Assembly: GCA_937873255.1 (NCBI GenBank)
Contig: CALMVM010000205.1
Coordinates: 18,349 to 24,302 of the forward strand
Reading direction: 5' to 3'
Source of the DNA: an uncultured Verrucomicrobiota bacterium
GTDB lineage: Bacteria > Verrucomicrobiota > Verrucomicrobiia > Chthoniobacterales > SZAS-18
Length of the DNA stretch: 5,954 nucleotides
A program made the position numbers and the translations under genes. A model generated the notes under the pieces. It saw nothing but the letters and a program-made list of their open reading frames with translations. It had not been told where the DNA came from and did no database searches. Below, piece after piece: positions 1 to 5,644 of the stretch. Numbering within the stretch: position 1 is the first letter of the stretch; the number at the start of each line of letters is the position of its first letter.

Positions 1-775
1 AAGGCATCGTTCGTGGCGCCCACGCCCAAGGCCCCGCCAGCCCGCCGACGCCCGTGTATTCGGCGATCTGGATGAAGGGCAGGTTGCCGTGCAGCGCGAC
101 GCCGAGGTCGTTCCAGCCCCACCCCGAGAACATCCAGCCGCGCACCCACTCCAGGCCGACCCACGACGCCGCCGCCAGGAAGGCGAACCACAGGTTCCAG
201 CGCGAGCGCAGCAGCGGCGACCCGGACGCGGGTGAGGGGTTCCAGATGAACAGGCCGCCCTCGCCGGGGAGACGGTCGCGGGTCGGGGAAGCTGCCTTCG
301 ATGCCGACCCGGGTCCGGGCCAGGCCAGCGTGCCGACGAAAACGCTCCAGACCGCCGGGTAGCACGCCATGTACGGCCCGAGGATGATCCAGCCGGGGAC
401 GGTCACGGTCCGCAGCCAGTAAAAAGCGCCCCAGATGTAAACCAGCCCGCAGAGATATCCGAACAGAAAGCAGCGCGCCCACCGTTGACGCCGCCAGCGT
501 GCGAGCCGGGCGCGGAGACGGCGCAGCCGGGTGGCCGGTGCCCCGCCGGTTTCGTCAGCCGGAGGCGGGTCCGGGGCAAACCAGACCGCCGCGATCAACG
601 GCGCGAGCGCGAACCAACAGAGCCAGTCTTGTTCCCACGGCGCGAGGCAAAGCACGAGCAACACGCCGCTGAGAGGGGCCGCCAGCCACGGCCACAGACG
701 ACGCCACGAACCGCCCGCGCGACCGTCGAGACTGACGGCGGGCGGGCGTTTGGGGGAAGCGTCGGCGGCGATCAT
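1..775 (-). CDS. lnt: Apolipoprotein N-acyltransferase, N-terminal part (runs off the window edge)
   Basis: Lnt is an inner-membrane enzyme that transfers an acyl chain from phospholipid to the N-terminal cysteine of apolipoproteins, the last step of lipoprotein maturation. My reading of the minus strand from the ATG at 775-773 gives about 258 codons with no stop. Seen: a hydrophobic start near residues 30-66 (LAPWEQDWLCWFALAPLIAA), a basic linker at 83-101, more membrane segments at 102-121 and 128-152, and the Lnt-type block LEWVRGWMFSGWGWNDLG (208-225) followed by LPFIQIAEYTGVGGL (232-246). The nitrilase-like catalytic domain (Glu, Lys and Cys triad of the family) lies outside the window. 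A loop of about 40 residues (153-192, rich in Pro, Gly and Ser) looks long. A weak GGAAG lies 8 bases before the ATG. The last codons before the edge (A-G-P-W-A-W...) do not resemble Lnt, so a frameshift at the C run 32-35 is possible. It is transcribed divergently from the gene at 952. Confidence 0.88.
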   Translation of the reverse strand, partial: MIAADASPKRPPAVSLDGRAGGSWRRLWPWLAAPLSGVLLVLCLAPWEQDWLCWFALAPLIAAVWFAPDPPPADETGGAPATRLRRLRARLARWRRQRWARCFLFGYLCGLVYIWGAFYWLRTVTVPGWIILGPYMACYPAVWSVFVGTLAWPGPGSASKAASPTRDRLPGEGGLFIWNPSPASGSPLLRSRWNLWFAFLAAASWVGLEWVRGWMFSGWGWNDLGVALHGNLPFIQIAEYTGVGGLAGPWAWAPRTMP

Positions 776-951
776 GGTTCGAGCTTCCGACGATAGCGGA
801 ACGCACGGCGCGCGACAACCGCCGCGAATGAGACGCCGTCTAGACCACCATCCGGGACGGTGGCCCGCCCCATGCTCCACTCAAAGTCCACGCCCCAGAC
901 AGCCAACCGGCCGGGGAAGGTCGATAACCCTGTGAACAAGCCGCTAGACAC

Positions 952-1749
952 ATGAAATCCGCCATTCCTCTCGGAAGCGCCACCCGCACGGTGGGCAAAC
1001 TGTTTTTCGCCTTGACGCTGTTGGTGGTGGCGGTCGCCGCCGGCTTCGGTGGGACGGCTCTGATTGTTTATCGCAGTCTCGACAGCGGACACGCCCAGGC
1101 GTCCCGTAATGTGGCGGAGCGGAAAGCCGTGAATCCTTCCCCGGATAAATCGTCCGCCGCGAAGAAGGATGAAGGGGTGCGCCCGGTGGCGGCTTCCCAC
1201 TCCGACCAACCGAGCTATACCTACGCGGACAACAACGGAGGCCAGCCGAGCACGCCGGCCCGGCGCGTTCGTCCGGGTGCCAGCGTACCGGCTCCGCTGG
1301 AGGACACCGCCCCGGCGGCGAGCGTTCCGAATCCCTCCATTGGGCTGAACGACCCCGAGAGCCAATACATCGTCGATTCACGCACGGGCCGCGTCGTCGG
1401 GATCGACGGTTCGGCCGGTGCGCGCCGTGAGGAAGAGAAGCGTCTTTTGGATGCTGCACCGCGCGCTGTCGCGGTGCAAACACCTCCGCCCGAGGTTCGG
1501 GTGGCATCGGCGGTGGTGGAGGATGGCCAGGGGGTCATTCCCGCCGCGTCCGGCACGCAATACCTGTCTGTGCGCCGTGCATTGCCCGTGACGGCCGATG
1601 CCGCGAACGCGGGGCCGCGCAACTTCAACGTCGCGGAATACATGGCGGGTGGGCAGGCCCGGCCGGTGATGCGCGCGCAACCGGTCAGCGCGAAGGCGGT
1701 GCGTGTCTTTCGGTTGTCCGATGGATCGCAGATCGTGGCAGCGGATTGA
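952..1749 (+). CDS. Hypothetical single-anchor membrane protein, 265 aa
   Basis: I do not recognise this family. The protein starts with a short basic segment (R12, K16) and one strongly hydrophobic stretch at residues 17-40 (LFFALTLLVVAVAAGFGG...LIVY). This fits an uncleaved signal anchor with the rest in the periplasm. Residues 50-128 are rich in Ala, Pro, Ser and charged residues and look disordered. A more ordered patch follows (ESQYIVDSRTGRVVGID, 136-152), then a charged REEEKR (159-164), and the C-terminus is FRLSDGSQIVAAD. There is no cysteine, lipobox or catalytic motif that I can see. The ATG at 952 is chosen because the hydrophobic anchor follows directly; no Shine-Dalgarno sequence lies in the usual window. 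It is real rather than a shadow because of the sensible anchor topology and the strong terminator 28 bases after its stop. It appears monocistronic, divergent from lnt and convergent with pilin A. Confidence 0.72.
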   Translation: MKSAIPLGSATRTVGKLFFALTLLVVAVAAGFGGTALIVYRSLDSGHAQASRNVAERKAVNPSPDKSSAAKKDEGVRPVAASHSDQPSYTYADNNGGQPSTPARRVRPGASVPAPLEDTAPAASVPNPSIGLNDPESQYIVDSRTGRVVGIDGSAGARREEEKRLLDAAPRAVAVQTPPPEVRVASAVVEDGQGVIPAASGTQYLSVRRALPVTADAANAGPRNFNVAEYMAGGQARPVMRAQPVSAKAVRVFRLSDGSQIVAAD

Positions 1750-1776
1750 TTCCGGGATTGCGAGAGATCGATCCGC

Positions 1777-1812
1777 CGGCCGTAGCTCGACAGGGCTGCG
1801 GCCGTTTTATTT
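1777..1812 (+). terminator. Intrinsic terminator of the 952-1749 gene
   Basis: A 10-bp stem (1777-1786 with 1795-1804, one G-U pair at 1783/1798) closes an 8-base loop and is followed directly by TTTTATTT at 1805-1812. It lies 28 bases after the stop codon at 1749, which is textbook geometry for a rho-independent terminator on the plus strand. Confidence 0.9.
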
Positions 1813-1875
1813 GGCGGGGGACGCGCGGCCGGTCGGTGCCTCAGTTCTCTGGCGTTCAATAGCATCCGGCCGGTG

Positions 1876-1911
1876 AAAAAAAGTACCGGCGCAACCCCGG
1901 TCCGTCCGGGG
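1876..1911 (-). terminator. Possible terminator of pilin A
   Basis: Reading the minus strand after the pilin A stop, there is a perfect 6-bp stem with a 5-base loop (1906-1911 with 1895-1900). An alternative, overlapping 5-bp stem (1897-1901 with 1885-1889) is followed by AC and then seven T (1882-1876). The two stems exclude each other. The T run sits well for the second, weaker stem. A further 6-bp inverted repeat (1869-1874 with 1885-1890) encloses the T run. Transcription from the convergent gene would also cross this area, so termination is plausible but not as clear as at 1777-1812. Confidence 0.45.
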
Positions 1912-1959
1912 ACGGGTGTCGGTGTTGAGCCGGGAAACTGGTCCGGAGGGCGTTGAAGA

Positions 1960-2379
1960 CTATGGGCCTTTGACGTACGGCGACCAGAAGGACGCGTCGC
2001 AAACGTCGCTTAACGAATCCCAGGTGTTGCTCGGCACCGGCGGCAGGATGCCGAGAGTCTGATCACCGTACAGGTCGCCGAAGATGTTGCTGCCCGTGTT
2101 GTACAGACGCGTGCCCGGCTTGATGTACGACTTCCAGGCCGCCACGGTGATCGTGGCATTGGCGCCTTTGTTGTATTCGAGGGCGTACTGGTCCATCGCC
2201 CCGTCGATGAGGCGCAAATCCGTGCGGACGGCGACGGCCTGCGAGCGCTTGCGCGAACGCAGGAATCCCGGCACGGCGATGGCCGCCAGCAGGGCGATGA
2301 TCGCCACGGTAATCATGATCTCCACCAGGGTGAAGGCATGTCTACGGGAGGTGTGTTTGTGGAGGATGGTTTGTTTCAT
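1960..2379 (-). CDS. Type IV prepilin, pilin A (139 aa)
   Basis: Structural subunit of a type IV pilus or related fibre, inserted in the inner membrane, cut and N-methylated by prepilin peptidase, then polymerised. The leader is 15 residues (MKQTILHKHTSRRHA), followed by mature FTLVEIMITVAIIALLAAIAV, with the phenylalanine at +1 and Glu at +5 needed for assembly. The predicted mature protein is 124 residues. Residue -1 is Ala rather than the usual Gly. The body holds LRLIDGAMDQYALEYN, a KSYIKPGTRLYNTG segment and the end SLSDVCDASFWSPYVKGP. This order resembles pilins that I know from Verrucomicrobia. Only one cysteine is present, so the disulfide-bounded C-terminal loop of proteobacterial pilins cannot form. 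Mature residues 1-33 match pilin B at 32 positions. The ATG at 2379 has no Shine-Dalgarno sequence. A sigma-54-like promoter lies upstream at 2469-2484. Whether it is the major or a minor subunit cannot be told. Confidence 0.93.
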   Translation of the reverse strand: MKQTILHKHTSRRHAFTLVEIMITVAIIALLAAIAVPGFLRSRKRSQAVAVRTDLRLIDGAMDQYALEYNKGANATITVAAWKSYIKPGTRLYNTGSNIFGDLYGDQTLGILPPVPSNTWDSLSDVCDASFWSPYVKGP

Positions 2380-2468
2380 GGCTGACGGTGGGACGCATGG
2401 TGAGGTATGATGCTGAATGATAAATCGGGGTCGATGCGCGTTTGTGCAGACCGCCCCGCAGTTTTGAT

Positions 2469-2484
2469 AGCAAGACTGATACCG
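2469..2484 (-). promoter_or_regulatory. Sigma-54-like (-24/-12) promoter of pilin A
   Basis: The minus strand reads CGGTATCAGTCTTGCT, against the consensus TGGYRYRNNNNTTGCW: GG and GC are exactly 10 bases apart, TTGC is intact, and two positions differ (the first base and the last R). The start site would be near 2459, giving a leader of about 80 bases. Support comes from pilin B, whose similar element has its -12 GC at the identical distance (91 bases) from the start codon. Pilin genes in other bacteria are often sigma-54/PilR dependent. Not experimentally shown here. Confidence 0.65.
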
Positions 2485-2504
2485 CTGCCGCCCTTGGAGA
2501 TAGA

Positions 2505-2519
2505 GTTCGCGGGGCGAAC
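2505..2519. promoter_or_regulatory. Palindrome upstream of the pilin A promoter, possible activator site
   Basis: A perfect palindrome GTTCGC-GGG-GCGAAC is centred about 53 bases upstream of the predicted start site and 28 bases before the -24 element. It could be an operator or a binding site for a sigma-54 activator. Such sites usually lie 80-200 bases upstream, so the position is rather close, and in GC-rich DNA it could be chance. Confidence 0.25.
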
Positions 2520-2603
2520 GAGCGGCCGACGCGATTTTTGCCGTCCTCTCGGAGCCTGGGGAAACCTAGATCGCCTGGGCCGATGGCTCGATGAAAGTGT
2601 TTG

Positions 2604-2636
2604 GCCGCTCCCGGCGGCGGGGTTGCGCTCAACCCC
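2604..2636 (-). terminator. Tandem hairpins at the end of the glycosyltransferase gene
   Basis: On the minus strand a 6-bp stem (2631-2636 with 2619-2624, loop of 6) spans the TGA stop at 2631-2629. It is followed immediately by a 5-bp stem (2614-2618 with 2604-2608, loop of 5). There is no T run after them, only CAAACACTTTC. They might slow or end transcription, but they do not make a standard intrinsic terminator, so read-through into pilin A is possible. Confidence 0.3.
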
Positions 2637-4869
2637 GGTCCGGCTCGGTCAGGTGCGCGGCGAGGTCGCGTTCGCGCGCCGCTTCGTCGTTGCGGCCGGA
2701 GCGTTCGAGCATCCGCGCGAGGAGGAGGTGCTGGCGGGGGCTGTCGGGTTGGCGGCGCACGGCGTTGCGCTGCCAGGCGAGCGCCTCCTCGGGCCGGCCG
2801 GTCGCCAGGCAGAGCGCGGCGGCGCAGGCGGGCGCTTCCGCGCCATGAACGTCGAGTCCGGCGACCCGGCTCCAGGTGTCGATGGCTTCGTCCGCGCGGC
2901 CGGTCGCGGCCAGCAGACGGCCGACGGCGATCCAGGAGGCGACGTGCCACCAGCGGGGAACGGCGTAGCTGCGCGCCAACGCGAGCGCCGTGGCGGGGTC
3001 GCCGGCGTTCTCGGCGTCGGCGAGGCGGATCTGGAGCAATTCCCAGGATTCGGGGTAGCGTCCGGCGGCCTTGTCGAGCAGGGCGTGGCGGCGTTCGCGC
3101 CAGGAGGGGTCGCCGGGGGTTTCGAGCCGGTCGAGGGCCTGGATCGTCACGGCGCACTCGCGTGGGCCGGCCCGGCGGTCGTCGGTGGCGAGCAATTCGT
3201 CCGCAAGGCGTTGCAGACCGGCGTGAGCCTCGTCCGCATGGCCGAGGCGCAGGAGGGCGGTGGCCAGATTGACGCGCGCGGAGTACGCGTGCGGATACGC
3301 GGCGGTGATGCGCTCCAGCAACGCGACGGCGGCGGTGAACTGGTCCTTGGCGGCGACAGCGAGCGTTTCGCGTTCCGCCGGGTCGGCCGCCGTGGCGGCC
3401 TGGGCCGTCGCCTTGCCGCCGGCGTCGAGGAGGGCGAGCGACAATCCTTCGCGTGCTCGGGGGACATCGCCGCCGTCGCGGATCGTCTGGCGGTAGAACG
3501 TCAGCTTGTCCGCCCAATCGTGCGCGCGCAGCCAGGTGCGAGCCCCCAACGCGCCAATCACCAGCAGCAGGGCGGCGACGGCAAAACCCGGGGTGCGGAC
3601 CCCGGCCGGCAGGCGTCGCCACGGAATGTCGAGCGCCGCTCCGGCCAGGAACAACAGGAAACCGATGCTCGGCAGGTAAAGCCAGTGCTCGGCGACGCTG
3701 GCGTTGAGCGAGAACAGGTTGGAGACCGGCAGGAAACCGACGAGGAACCAGACCGCGCCGCACCGTCGCAGGAGTCGGCCCCGCCCCGGCAGCCAAGCCC
3801 CAAAGGCAAACGCCATTAGCACGAGCGCGCCGCCCGCTGCCAACGCGTTGTAGAACAGCGCTGTGGAGGGGTTGGTCAGGCCCGGGGCGGCGAAAACCTG
3901 CCTTTCCATGAACAGCCGGTGCGGGAACAGCATCAGACGAGCGTAGTCGCCGAGCGCCCGCAGCATGAGCACTCCCTTCGCCGGCATCGCCGCCGACGGC
4001 GCGGACGGCGCGGGCGGGGGAGGGGGCGGCAGGTGCCTCAGGCACAGGTAAAGCCCCAGCGCGAGCACCGCCCCCGCGAGGATGGCATAATGCCCGCGAC
4101 GCTCCGCCTGCCCGACCGGACGCAGGACCAACAGCCAGCCGGCGAAGAGCACCAGCCAGACGAACGCGATTTCCTTGGAACACAATCCCAACACCAGACA
4201 GCCGAAAGCCCCCAGGCCCCAACCCCATCGCGGAGCGGCTCCGGTCAAGGCGAGGGCGCGCTCGCATCCCAGCCAGGCCGTCAGGCAAAACAACATCGCC
4301 AAGCTGTCGGCCCGGCCGGAAATGTACGCCACGGCGGCGCTGTGAACGGGGTGGAGCACCCACGCCAGCGCGAGCGCGAATGCCAGACGATCCGTCTCGG
4401 CCCGGCGCACCGGCGGGAGCGCATCCGCCCCCACCGGAGGCAGGAGCACCGGCAGCACCCGCCGCCCCAGCGTGAAAAGCAGGAAGCCGTTGACGGCCTG
4501 TACGAGCGCGTTGGTCAGGTGGTAGCCGAACGGCTCAGAGCCCCAGAACCAGTAGTCTGCAATATAGGTGAGCGACTGCGCCGGACGGTAGAAATTGGAG
4601 TTGTCGGTGAAAAGCGTGTGCCGGAAAACTTCCAGGCAAAAGAGCGGGCTGCGGATGAGCGCGTTGCCCCGGACGAGAAAACTATCGTCCCAGAGAAATT
4701 CCCCACCCAGCACCGGGGAGTAAACAGCGAGGGTCACGGCGACGAAGGCCAGGAGCGCGCCGGGCAAAGTCAGGAAAAACGACAGCGGCGACGGACCGTC
4801 CCCCGCCGGACGCGGGCCGCCGGGTGTCGGCACGGGAGCCTGGGCGGGGGGCGTGAGTTCGGCGGTCAT
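2629..4869 (-). CDS. Multi-pass GT-C glycosyltransferase-like protein (TMTC/O-mannosyltransferase type) with C-terminal TPR-like region, 746 aa
   Basis: Probable lipid-linked-sugar-dependent membrane glycosyltransferase acting on the periplasmic side; donor and acceptor are unknown. Numbered from the ATG at 4869: first membrane segment about 31-50, then a long outer loop with WDD (60-62), whose acidic pair matches the catalytic position of GT-C enzymes, and YRP (94-96), GYHLTNALVQAVNGFLLF (115-132). Next comes HPVHSAAVAYISGRADSLA (173-191), a hallmark block of TMTC-like proteins, SKE (231-233), a proline run 281-286, and HWLYLPSIGF (395-404). I count about nine or ten membrane segments to residue 445. 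Residues about 450-746 are Ala/Leu-rich helical repeats of TPR character (e.g. YSARVNLATALLRLGHADEA, 529-548). Start choice: an in-frame TTG at 4929, preceded by GAGGA seven bases upstream, would add 20 residues; the ATG was preferred although it lacks a Shine-Dalgarno sequence. It lies between two pilin genes on the same strand, suggesting pilin modification, which is inference. Confidence 0.85.
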   Translation of the reverse strand: MTAELTPPAQAPVPTPGGPRPAGDGPSPLSFFLTLPGALLAFVAVTLAVYSPVLGGEFLWDDSFLVRGNALIRSPLFCLEVFRHTLFTDNSNFYRPAQSLTYIADYWFWGSEPFGYHLTNALVQAVNGFLLFTLGRRVLPVLLPPVGADALPPVRRAETDRLAFALALAWVLHPVHSAAVAYISGRADSLAMLFCLTAWLGCERALALTGAAPRWGWGLGAFGCLVLGLCSKEIAFVWLVLFAGWLLVLRPVGQAERRGHYAILAGAVLALGLYLCLRHLPPPPPPAPSAPSAAMPAKGVLMLRALGDYARLMLFPHRLFMERQVFAAPGLTNPSTALFYNALAAGGALVLMAFAFGAWLPGRGRLLRRCGAVWFLVGFLPVSNLFSLNASVAEHWLYLPSIGFLLFLAGAALDIPWRRLPAGVRTPGFAVAALLLVIGALGARTWLRAHDWADKLTFYRQTIRDGGDVPRAREGLSLALLDAGGKATAQAATAADPAERETLAVAAKDQFTAAVALLERITAAYPHAYSARVNLATALLRLGHADEAHAGLQRLADELLATDDRRAGPRECAVTIQALDRLETPGDPSWRERRHALLDKAAGRYPESWELLQIRLADAENAGDPATALALARSYAVPRWWHVASWIAVGRLLAATGRADEAIDTWSRVAGLDVHGAEAPACAAALCLATGRPEEALAWQRNAVRRQPDSPRQHLLLARMLERSGRNDEAARERDLAAHLTEPDRG

Positions 4870-4879
4870 GGGCAGCGGG

Positions 4880-4929
4880 TTGGCAAGGGAGCGGGGCAAC
4901 GGCCTTGCGGAACGCAGGTTCCTTGCCAA
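4880..4929 (-). repeat. Inverted repeat just before the glycosyltransferase ATG
   Basis: Perfect 9-base arms (TTGGCAAGG at 4880-4888, CCTTGCCAA at 4921-4929) are separated by 32 bases. These contain an inner stem (4904-4909 with 4913-4918, one G-U pair, loop GAA). In the transcript this would form a branched hairpin ending 10 bases before the ATG at 4869. If the TTG at 4929 is the true start, the structure lies in the coding region instead. It could affect translation; no known element is recognised. Confidence 0.4.
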
Positions 4930-5010
4930 TCGCGGGTCCTCGGCGCAAGAAGCGCGGAAATCGTGCGACGCCGGCCATCGCGCCGGCTCCGTCGGCCTCG
5001 CACAAAAGCG

Positions 5011-5045
5011 AAACGCCCTCCCGGTCGGTGACCGGGAGGGCGTTT
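5011..5045 (-). terminator. Intrinsic terminator of pilin B, perfect 15-bp stem
   Basis: Positions 5011-5025 pair perfectly with 5031-5045 around a 5-base loop (CGGTG). On the minus strand the stem ends in TTT, followed by CGCTTTTG. It lies 43 bases after the pilin B stop. Its strength suggests pilin B is mainly transcribed alone and that the glycosyltransferase gene needs limited read-through or its own promoter. Confidence 0.88.
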
Positions 5046-5051
5046 GATGGT

Positions 5052-5066
5052 GCCGGTGCGACCGGC
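5052..5066 (-). repeat. Small perfect hairpin in the pilin B 3' untranslated region
   Basis: GCCGGT (5052-5057) and ACCGGC (5061-5066) form a 6-bp stem with loop GCG, between the pilin B stop and the main terminator. The same GCCGGT/ACCGGC arms occur downstream of pilin A (1869-1874 and 1885-1890). It may stabilise the 3' end of the message or be chance. Confidence 0.4.
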
Positions 5067-5088
5067 GGATTTTGTGGTTGGCTCGTGC

Positions 5089-5508
5089 TTAGTAGTACGC
5101 GCCCCAGAAGGAGCTCTGGTTATCGATCACGTCGCTGAACGCGTCTTTGGTGGTCTGAGCGATCTTCACGCCGCCGTCGAAGGTGGTCGTCGCGTACTGT
5201 GCGCCCAGGATGTCCGCGAGCGTACCCGAGGTGGCTTGGGTGTAGAGACGGCTGGAGGGCTTGAAGAAGCCCTTGAGCAGCGAGACGCTCACGGTGGAGC
5301 CGCCCTTCATGTTGTTTTCGATGGCGTACTGGTCGATGGCGCCGTCGATGATGCGGGCGTCATTGAGGATCGCCGTGGCCTGCGAACGCTTGCGCGAACG
5401 GAGGAAGCCGGGAACCGCAATCGCCGCGAGCAACGCGATGATGGCGACGACGATCATGATTTCAACGAGGGTAAAACCCCCACGGGACTTGCGGATGTTT
5501 TGCAACAT
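5089..5508 (-). CDS. Type IV prepilin, pilin B (139 aa)
   Basis: Second type IV pilin-like subunit, made as a membrane-inserted precursor and cut by prepilin peptidase. The leader is 11 residues (MLQNIRKSRGG) with the standard Gly at -1, then mature FTLVEIMIVVAIIALLAAIAV with Glu at +5. The mature form is 128 residues. The helix continues through GFLRSRKRSQATAILNDAR and IIDGAIDQYAIENN; a FKPSSRLYTQATSG segment and the end NQSSFWGAYY align with pilin A, but the middle and C-terminal regions differ strongly. No cysteine is present. The open frame is the same length as pilin A and the N-terminal codons differ mostly at silent positions, which points to an old duplication kept under selection. 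The ATG at 5508 has an A/C-rich leader and no Shine-Dalgarno sequence. A sigma-54-like promoter lies at 5598-5613 and a strong terminator follows the gene. A type II secretion pseudopilin role is possible but less likely from the neighbours. Confidence 0.94.
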   Translation of the reverse strand: MLQNIRKSRGGFTLVEIMIVVAIIALLAAIAVPGFLRSRKRSQATAILNDARIIDGAIDQYAIENNMKGGSTVSVSLLKGFFKPSSRLYTQATSGTLADILGAQYATTTFDGGVKIAQTTKDAFSDVIDNQSSFWGAYY

Positions 5509-5597
5509 AGTGTGTAGTGCTGGATGAGTTATGGTTGTAGTGCGGTGATCCGGCGGCGTCAGGTTCGAACAAACTGCCGCGGTTCGGGAGAGTGTTT

Positions 5598-5613
5598 AGC
5601 AGCCCCGATGCCA
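5598..5613 (-). promoter_or_regulatory. Sigma-54-like (-24/-12) promoter of pilin B
   Basis: The minus strand reads TGGCATCGGGGCTGCT against the consensus TGGYRYRNNNNTTGCW: the -24 TGGCAT is good, GG and GC are 10 bases apart, and the -12 block is CTGCT, with mismatches at the last R and the first T. The -12 GC is 91 bases from the A of the pilin B ATG, the same as for pilin A. The predicted start site is near 5587, giving a leader of about 79 bases. Confidence 0.65.
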
Positions 5614-5644
5614 ACCGTGCCCCGGCCGGTTCTCAGTTTATGGC

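Noticed and set aside
848..867. Imperfect hairpin around CCACC...GGTGG between lnt and the 952 gene
   Set aside because: Short, interrupted stem without a T run and in a divergent intergenic region where no terminator is expected; likely chance in GC-rich DNA.
54..935. Plus-strand open frames at 54-362, 485-796 and 531-935
   Set aside because: All but the end of the last are antisense to the clear Lnt reading frame, and all are low-complexity Arg/Pro/Gly sequences.
944..1865. Minus-strand open frames opposite the 952-1749 gene
   Set aside because: They are Arg/Pro/Ser-rich without features; the plus-strand frame has a proper membrane anchor and a terminator just after its stop.
2407..3819. 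470-codon plus-strand open frame antisense to the glycosyltransferase gene
   Set aside because: Gly/Arg/Val-rich composition with no domain; it is the complement of the TPR-like coding region and starts within the pilin A upstream region.
2342..4363. 673-codon minus-strand open frame overlapping the glycosyltransferase gene and the pilin A start
   Set aside because: It is Arg/Pro/Gly-rich, low in hydrophobic order and without any domain, while the other minus-strand frame gives a coherent membrane protein. Long stop-free frames are expected opposite or beside GC-rich genes.
4906..4918. Considered as an independent CRISPR-like or mobile-element end repeat
   Set aside because: It is a single small stem nested in the 4880-4929 inverted repeat, with no direct-repeat array, target duplication or transposase nearby.
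3919..5031. 370-codon plus-strand open frame antisense to the membrane part of the glycosyltransferase
   Set aside because: Composition dominated by Arg, Gln, Glu, Pro and Gly with no fold signal; it runs through the pilin B terminator.
5044..5517. 157-codon plus-strand open frame opposite pilin B
   Set aside because: It is the exact complement of a well-recognised pilin gene and begins at the terminator hairpin.
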